Source: a virus | IMG/VR virus record: IMGVR_UViG_3300027686_000016 | Coordinates: 1-35,632 of that record | Direction: 5' to 3' (one strand) | DNA length: 35,632 bases | Shown: one piece after another, positions 30,887-35,632 of the stretch | Numbering within the stretch: the first letter of the stretch is position 1 | Layout: every line of letters starts with the position of its first letter | Program-made: the position numbers and the translations under genes | The notes under the pieces: model-generated | The model's input: only the letters and a program-made list of their open reading frames with translations | Databases searched by the model: none | Told to the model about the DNA's origin: nothing

Positions 30887-30942
30887 CATAATATATAGTG
30901 ATTCCAACGAACTCCGCTCATATCAAGGGATTTGCCGGAATA
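30887..30942. repeat. 56-bp hairpin repeat B, copy 3 with different stem
   Basis: The flanks are identical to copy 2, but the hairpin bases are CCGCTCATATCAAGGG, so the stem sequence changed while the flanking loops AACGAACTC and GATTTGCCGG stayed. It lies right after the terminator of the upstream gene, near the expected start of any transcript through the region. Confidence 0.8.
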
Positions 30943-30947
30943 CAGAC

Positions 30948-30971
30948 AAAAAAACCCACTATTAATGGGTT
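30948..30971 (-). terminator. Intrinsic terminator after the ejection-protein operon
   Basis: On the minus strand AACCCA-TTAATAG-TGGGTT followed by TTTTT. It overlaps the stop codon of the 85-residue gene and ends the structural operon that starts at 35615. Confidence 0.8.
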
Positions 30972-31219
30972 ACTTTGTTCTTTATTGCGTTAAGTATAGG
31001 TCGTTCTGGAGGGACATATTTACCTACACAGGTGGATTCAACAAACTCGTTCTCTATATAAATCTTTAATTCCTTGTCATATATCTTAGACTTTGTAGTT
31101 TTGGTGGTACATTCATTAACGACATGCTCGTTATCATCAATTCCAATAGGATCGAAAGCGTCGCCAATTATAACACCGGAAACCATGCCGCCTAAAAATA
31201 TTAATGTAATAGGCTCCAT
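30962..31219 (-). CDS. Small membrane-anchored protein
   Basis: 85 residues. N-terminal hydrophobic segment MEPITLIFLGGMVSGVIIGDAF, a probable anchor, then a charged domain with two Cys (NECTTKTTK, ESTCVGKY) and a basic end. ATG overlaps the stop of the ejection protein gene (TAATG). It might be a spanin- or holin-related membrane factor; not determined. A terminator follows. Confidence 0.55.
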   Translation of the reverse strand: MEPITLIFLGGMVSGVIIGDAFDPIGIDDNEHVVNECTTKTTKSKIYDKELKIYIENEFVESTCVGKYVPPERPILNAIKNKVTH

Positions 31220-32937
31220 TAGTCTTGTAAGGTCAACAAACCACTTGTTGCAGTTCCAGCGTATTTCTGTAGATATTCTCTTAATCCAGCTCTTGAGCCA
31301 CTACCCCTAACGTAGTCATTAGCTATTTTTAACACACCCGGCATATAAGCAAGCTCTGCGCCTACATAAGCTGCCAATGCACCCATGTTAAAATATCCAG
31401 CAACACCAGCATTAAGTATATAATTACCAGCAGTGCCTGAGTCAGGTACATAGTCGCCTAGTACATCTTCTGCTTCACCAGACAGTTTTTGTAAGTAACC
31501 CTCTTGATTTGCTTTACTAATTCTTTTACCAGCAGACCCTACGCCCTCTGTTGCAGCGTTTAACATTTGATTAGGACTAAACTGCCCAGCTTTATTACCC
31601 CTTCCTACTGCTGTCTGGAATGAAGCCACTTGCCCGTATGCTCTATCTGTTGCTAGCCACTTAGCTCCTTGTGTTGGGTTTTGTTCTATTACTGACTCTT
31701 TAAATAGCTCTCTTGCTGCTCTTAAAGGCTCCTCTATAGGAGACTCATTAAGATTGGTTGACTTTCTAAAAGCTGATACTCTTTTCTTAATATTAGAGTC
31801 TACATCCTTTACAAACCTACCATTAACACCCTTTTTAAGCATTGATCTTATTTGAGTTATTTCTTCCCTAAAGGTTTGTTTTGCTGCTTTATTAAGGTTT
31901 GATTTTGATAGTAAGTCTTTAAGTTGCTTGTCAAGCTTAGATGTAAGCTTTACATTCATGCCCTCAAATGCTTCGTTATATGCTTCATTAACGGTTTGTG
32001 TGATGTATCTTGATGCTGAGTTGTTATCCCTAATGCCTTCTGGCAAAGTCTTACCTAAAGGCTTTAATACTTCCTCCGCAATCTCTCTGTTCCAACCAGC
32101 GGTAGCTTTATTTCTTCCAGTTTTAACATTATTAACAACACTGCCTAACTTTTGTTCAAATGTGTTAGCCATACCCTTGCCAGACATTTGTCCGTAGGTT
32201 AGGTCATTTTTTTCCATAAGCTTTTTAGCTGCCCCAGATACCTTTGGTGCTAAAATTGCACCAGCACCTGATAATGCGCCACCTAGAACACCACCCATTG
32301 CACCTTGTATTGCTGCTTGACCTGTAACATCTTCCATTTCCTCTGCATTTCCGGCACCATATGCCGATCCATAAGCTGCACCCTGTAATGATCCTCTAGC
32401 AACCTTACCACCTATAGTGGCTGCTTTAGCTGCACCTAAGAACGGTGTAGCAATACCACCAGCCATTTCTAGCAATAAGGCTGAGTTAGGGTTCTGTCTT
32501 GCAAACTCAGCGTTCTTGGCTCTTAAATCATCTCTCACGCCCTTGTATCTAGTCTCTTGTTGTTGAGCTAACTGATTGTTTTCATTAGACATTGTTTGAG
32601 CTAGCTGTTGCCCTTGCTCGTTAGAAACATCTTTACCTTGGAATCTATCTGCTTGTAATTGTTGTAGTTGCACTCTTGCATCTTTAAATTGGTCACTTCT
32701 TGCCATTTGATCATTTAATGATTGAGTAGTTCTTACCTTAGCCTCGATTTCATCCGCGAAGCCCATACTTGCCCCCTTAGCAAACGTTCTGACACCTTCT
32801 GCTAAGTTGTTGATTTCAGGACCTTTATTTGCTTTTCTTCTTCTACGTATTTCATCTGCAATAAACTTCGCATCTTCTGTATTGCCAGCTGCATCAGCTT
32901 TATACAAAGCACTTTCTAGTTGTTGGTCTGTTGCCAT
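31219..32937 (-). CDS. Internal virion / DNA ejection protein
   Basis: 572 residues. It starts MATDQQLESALYKADAAGNTE, a charged helical N-terminus with a repeat-like Ala/Asp pattern seen in phage ejection proteins, then ASMGFADEIEAKVRT (about 55-70), a Gln-rich helix (100-150), a Gly/Ala-rich segment (155-230, GGIATPFLGAAKAATIGG) that may insert in membrane, and long helices to the end. Such proteins leave the head with DNA and form a channel across the cell envelope. It is in a block of four similar genes. Confidence 0.65.
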   Translation of the reverse strand: MATDQQLESALYKADAAGNTEDAKFIADEIRRRRKANKGPEINNLAEGVRTFAKGASMGFADEIEAKVRTTQSLNDQMARSDQFKDARVQLQQLQADRFQGKDVSNEQGQQLAQTMSNENNQLAQQQETRYKGVRDDLRAKNAEFARQNPNSALLLEMAGGIATPFLGAAKAATIGGKVARGSLQGAAYGSAYGAGNAEEMEDVTGQAAIQGAMGGVLGGALSGAGAILAPKVSGAAKKLMEKNDLTYGQMSGKGMANTFEQKLGSVVNNVKTGRNKATAGWNREIAEEVLKPLGKTLPEGIRDNNSASRYITQTVNEAYNEAFEGMNVKLTSKLDKQLKDLLSKSNLNKAAKQTFREEITQIRSMLKKGVNGRFVKDVDSNIKKRVSAFRKSTNLNESPIEEPLRAARELFKESVIEQNPTQGAKWLATDRAYGQVASFQTAVGRGNKAGQFSPNQMLNAATEGVGSAGKRISKANQEGYLQKLSGEAEDVLGDYVPDSGTAGNYILNAGVAGYFNMGALAAYVGAELAYMPGVLKIANDYVRGSGSRAGLREYLQKYAGTATSGLLTLQD

Positions 32938-32947
32938 GTTTTTCCTT

Positions 32948-34195
32948 TTATTCGTACTTGTTTAAGATATTGTTTAACTGGTCGTTATTATTTCCTTCAG
33001 CCTCTTGTGTTTCTACATTATTCTCAGGGAATAAACTATATAAAGAGTCAGCTATTGCTTCTTGATTAACATTAAATCCTTTTAACGTGCCTTCTTTTCC
33101 AAAGTATGAAGCCATTTGTGCTTGAGCTTCGTTGGCAGATTTAATCTGTGTCATTAATGATTTAACTCTTCTAGCGTTTTCTTCTTGTCCAAGTGCTGGG
33201 TTATATGCTCTAGCAATCAATCTTTCTCCCTCTTTTTCCGAAAATTGTCCACCAAGAATTAACTTCAAGTTACGCTGAACAACCTCTGTTACTTGATCAT
33301 ATACAGCTTGTGCTTGAGGGTCTACATAACCTAGTTTTCCAGCAGCATCTAAGGCAGCAACCCTTCTACCAGAGATAGAGCCATCTTTAGTTGTTTGCAA
33401 TGTATTTAAAGCAAGACCTAATTGATCTATTTGCTTATCCACATCTGCTGATTTATTAATATACTCAAAGTATTGTGTTGCATAGTTCTCATCTACTTTC
33501 TTTTCACCTACAGTTAAATTAAGACCGCCACCGCCTTCAGTAAACTGACCAGTTGACTTATTAAACACACGATCGCCAACTGCCATATACTCTGGAGAGT
33601 CTGGTTCGTGAGCTGCGTGTTGTTCAGGTGTGATAATACCTTTTGCTAGTGCATCATCTAAATACTTTTGTTTGTTAAAATACTCTTGCTCTTTTGTTTG
33701 CACTTCATTTCTAAAGTTACTATCTAACATGGTAGGTCCTGTTGGATTACCATTCTCATCTGTTAATTTAGAGTTAAGCTTTGTTTTGTATTGTAATGTT
33801 CTGGTATCGTTATTAGCTTTAAGCCCTAAACCTTTACCAAACTCTTTGTAGTTATCTTTAGCTTCTTTATTATCTTTATACTTTTGAAGTTGCATGTTTT
33901 GAGATGCTGATTTGCCTAGTCTGTCAAATGGCTGTTGTGCCATGGTCATTCCTTGTTGCAATCCTTTAGCCAAATAAGGTACAGCAGAGCCATGCCCCTG
34001 ATTCTTATTCTGTGCTGCGTAACCAATAGCCGTCCCTAACAAACCTCTTATTAACGATTGACTTTGTGCTTTATCTTTAGCATCTGGAGCAAGTAGCCCC
34101 ATGTCTATCATTTTTTGTGTGTTACCATCACCACCAGCACCAAATACATTAGCGCCACTGCCAAATAAATCGTTATACCATTCGTTGTTAGCCAT
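32948..34195 (-). CDS. Internal virion protein, helical
   Basis: 415 residues. Mostly helical and Gln/Lys/Asp-rich with a Gly-rich start (GSGANVFGAGGDGNTQ), then LIRGLLGTAIGYAAQNKNQGHG (a possible amphipathic or membrane helix near 45-65), a long charged middle, and a C-terminal region ending in an Asn/Glu-rich tail. No enzyme motif. Position in the ejection-protein block and the Gly/Ala amphipathic helix suggest a DNA-ejection role, inferred only. Confidence 0.6.
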   Translation of the reverse strand: MANNEWYNDLFGSGANVFGAGGDGNTQKMIDMGLLAPDAKDKAQSQSLIRGLLGTAIGYAAQNKNQGHGSAVPYLAKGLQQGMTMAQQPFDRLGKSASQNMQLQKYKDNKEAKDNYKEFGKGLGLKANNDTRTLQYKTKLNSKLTDENGNPTGPTMLDSNFRNEVQTKEQEYFNKQKYLDDALAKGIITPEQHAAHEPDSPEYMAVGDRVFNKSTGQFTEGGGGLNLTVGEKKVDENYATQYFEYINKSADVDKQIDQLGLALNTLQTTKDGSISGRRVAALDAAGKLGYVDPQAQAVYDQVTEVVQRNLKLILGGQFSEKEGERLIARAYNPALGQEENARRVKSLMTQIKSANEAQAQMASYFGKEGTLKGFNVNQEAIADSLYSLFPENNVETQEAEGNNNDQLNNILNKYE

Positions 34196-34708
34196 TTATA
34201 ATAGTCCCTGTCTTTTAAATCTTGGGTTAGAGTTCATCGTACTTCCACCTTGTGCTAAGTCCATTTGTGGTCTTGATATACCTTGACCCACAGCTGCGTG
34301 TTGTAACTGTTGTTGTTGTTGTGGTTGCATAGCGCCAAGCCCTTGTTGAATAGCCATCATTGACATATCTCTATTTGTTAAGCCTGTCATATCTTGAAAG
34401 CCACCACCTATTTGGCTACTTAAAGGGGTCATACTTCCGTTTGCGGCTGCAGTTCCAGCACCACCAACACCACTTAAAGCAGCACTGCTTGCAGCTTGTT
34501 GTGATGCTAATGGCACCATACTTCCATTTGCAGCTGCGGTTGCAGCTCCACTAGTAGCACCAGCTCCACTTGCTACTCCAGCACTACCAAATCCAGCAGA
34601 TGCTCCACCCATGGCACCGCCTATCGCAGCTCCTTTTAGTGGGTCTTGTCCAGATAACATTGATGTTCCAGCTCCCAACCCCGCTCCTAATAACATTGCC
34701 TCGGCCAT
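34196..34708 (-). CDS. Gly/Ala-rich membrane-active virion protein
   Basis: 170 residues; the first 110 are about half Gly, Ala and Ser (LGAGLGAGTSMLSG, GAAIGGAMGGASAGFGSAG), giving glycine-zipper helices that could insert in a membrane. The C-terminal third is Gln/Met-rich (LGAMQPQQQQQLQ) and basic at the end. Two copies of AAANGSM(V/T)PL occur (about 58 and 88). It lies between two larger ejection proteins. Likely part of a channel through the envelope. Confidence 0.6.
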   Translation of the reverse strand: MAEAMLLGAGLGAGTSMLSGQDPLKGAAIGGAMGGASAGFGSAGVASGAGATSGAATAAANGSMVPLASQQAASSAALSGVGGAGTAAANGSMTPLSSQIGGGFQDMTGLTNRDMSMMAIQQGLGAMQPQQQQQLQHAAVGQGISRPQMDLAQGGSTMNSNPRFKRQGLL

Positions 34709-34709
34709 A

Positions 34710-35615
34710 TTATTTACCTCCCCCTGATGATGTTGTTACACTTTGAGAGCCGCCCGGAGCTCCAAAAACTGCCCCGGTGTAGTTACTCAGTAACTGAGCT
34801 TGTGCGTTCTGACCATAGTCATGTCTTGCAATATCTGCATCAAGTGCAGATTGATCAAAGCCAGCTTCGTACTGCCCAGCTTGAGCAAGATTTTGTGCGC
34901 CAACATTTTGATTTCCAGCGATAGTTTGAGCATTATTCATAGCATTAATTTGATTACCACGCTCATTTGCATAATTCTGATATGCGTACTGCCCGGCTGT
35001 GTTTGATAAACTATTAGCTAAATTAGAAGAGTTGTCGCTTGATAAACGCTGATGTGCATCTGAGCCATATCTGCCTGACATACTTGCCTGACTGTTAGTG
35101 TTTTGCATTGCCGAATTGTATTGCTTTGTAGCAGCATCCCCAGCGGTTTGCATTACACGGTCAAAGTTTGGGTTATTTTGTAGATAATCACCCTGTATCA
35201 TTTGGTTGTTTAAATCAGTTGAGTTCTGCAACATGCCACTATTAACGTTAGCATTTGCTCCCATTTGATTCATTGCATTTTGTTGGTTAGTGTTTGCTCC
35301 AAGGTAAGTCTGTCCCGGATAATACTCTGCTGGACCTTGATTGTATAATGATTGTTGTTGACTTAACGCATCTACAACATAAGGTCGCACTGCTGGATCT
35401 AGCTCATTTGAAGTCTGTGATTGTTGACCTCCGCCCCCACCTTTATACTGAACCAACCCAGTGCTGGGGTTTATACTACCCTCACCACCCATTTGCTTGA
35501 GTAGTCTATCTTCAAATTTATTAATGTGCGCTAATTTAGTATCACCCTCAATACCTTGTTTTGCTACATCTTGCAATAGCCTTTTGAGTAGCCACACTTT
35601 TAATTTAAGTATCAT
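34710..35615 (-). CDS. Gln/Asn/Ser-rich internal virion protein
   Basis: 301 residues. After a short amphipathic start (MILKLKVWLLKRLLQDVAKQG) the chain is rich in Gln, Asn, Ala, Ser and Tyr with repeated NQQNAMNQMGAN-type helices and no charged core, then DQSALDADIARHDY and a Gly/Ser tail. This composition is usual in proteins packaged inside podovirus heads. It is the first gene of this operon, with AAAAGGAACAAA before the ATG; its leader contains a TAG that would end the small gene at 1-73 if the molecule is circular. Confidence 0.6.
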   Translation of the reverse strand: MILKLKVWLLKRLLQDVAKQGIEGDTKLAHINKFEDRLLKQMGGEGSINPSTGLVQYKGGGGGQQSQTSNELDPAVRPYVVDALSQQQSLYNQGPAEYYPGQTYLGANTNQQNAMNQMGANANVNSGMLQNSTDLNNQMIQGDYLQNNPNFDRVMQTAGDAATKQYNSAMQNTNSQASMSGRYGSDAHQRLSSDNSSNLANSLSNTAGQYAYQNYANERGNQINAMNNAQTIAGNQNVGAQNLAQAGQYEAGFDQSALDADIARHDYGQNAQAQLLSNYTGAVFGAPGGSQSVTTSSGGGK

Positions 35616-35632
35616 TTTGTTCCTTTTCTAGT

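Noticed and set aside
30114-30942. CRISPR array
   Set aside because: Repeats are of three unrelated kinds with irregular spacing and too few copies; no cas-like gene is present.
30337-30942. Hammerhead, twister or glutamine riboswitch in repeat B
   Set aside because: The core motifs of these classes could not be found; only a hairpin with conserved flanks is supported.

Overview
The window looks like an essentially complete, AT-rich tailed-phage genome of about 35.6 kb. Almost every gene is on the minus strand, tightly packed with ATGA or TAATG stop/start overlaps. The head genes (P22/SU10-like portal, SU10-type capsid protein, SU10-type adaptor) and a block of Gly/Ala/Gln-rich ejection proteins suggest a short-tailed podovirus of the small marine kind. 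No DNA polymerase, RNA polymerase or integrase is recognisable, so the phage probably relies on host polymerases and appears lytic. Joining the two ends gives a sensible stop/RBS/start arrangement, so the molecule may be circular or circularly permuted.

Layout in transcription order (right to left). 35.6-31.2 kb: four probable ejection or internal virion proteins, then a small membrane-anchored protein. 30.95-29.2 kb: a long, mostly non-coding block with three families of repeats, an intrinsic terminator, a complete one-piece tmRNA (ssrA) whose tag ends in ALAA, and directly after its CCA end a second strongly structured segment closed by a perfect 14-bp stem. 29.2-26.55 kb: small early genes of unknown function, including one with an extreme wobble-base bias and one exported protein. 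26.4-22.7 kb: DNA metabolism (DUF1376-type replication protein, annealing-like protein, YqaJ exonuclease, SSB-like protein, zinc-ribbon primase without an ordinary start codon, DnaB/gp4-type helicase, NinB-like protein). 22.7-20.8 kb: metallophosphoesterase, Ref-like HNH nuclease, DUF3310 protein and the iron-sulphur pair IscU/IscA. 20.8-17.75 kb: small membrane proteins, a nuclease-like protein and a B12-dependent class II ribonucleotide reductase. 17.75-17.36 kb: a 26-codon gene for a canonical PqqA peptide, the precursor of the cofactor PQQ. 17.37-1 kb: terminase, portal, a roughly 1,500-residue multidomain virion protein, a lysozyme that can only be read by -1 frameshifting, scaffold, capsid, adaptor and tail fibres. 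Two HNH/AP2 homing-type nucleases flank the terminase genes.

The most notable points are: (1) a phage pqqA; (2) a GGGAAAG slippery heptamer plus stem-loop fusing a virion-type protein to a GH24 lysozyme; (3) a phage one-piece tmRNA with a terminator or attenuator 16 nt upstream and a new structured RNA candidate downstream; (4) two pairs of repeated intergenic elements, one pair conserved at exactly 89 nt; (5) a gene whose codons end almost only in A or C. PqqA, B12-dependent reductase and Fe-S assembly together point to a marine bacterium that depends on PQQ enzymes, for example an OM43-type methylotroph. The host is an inference; the sequence does not prove it.
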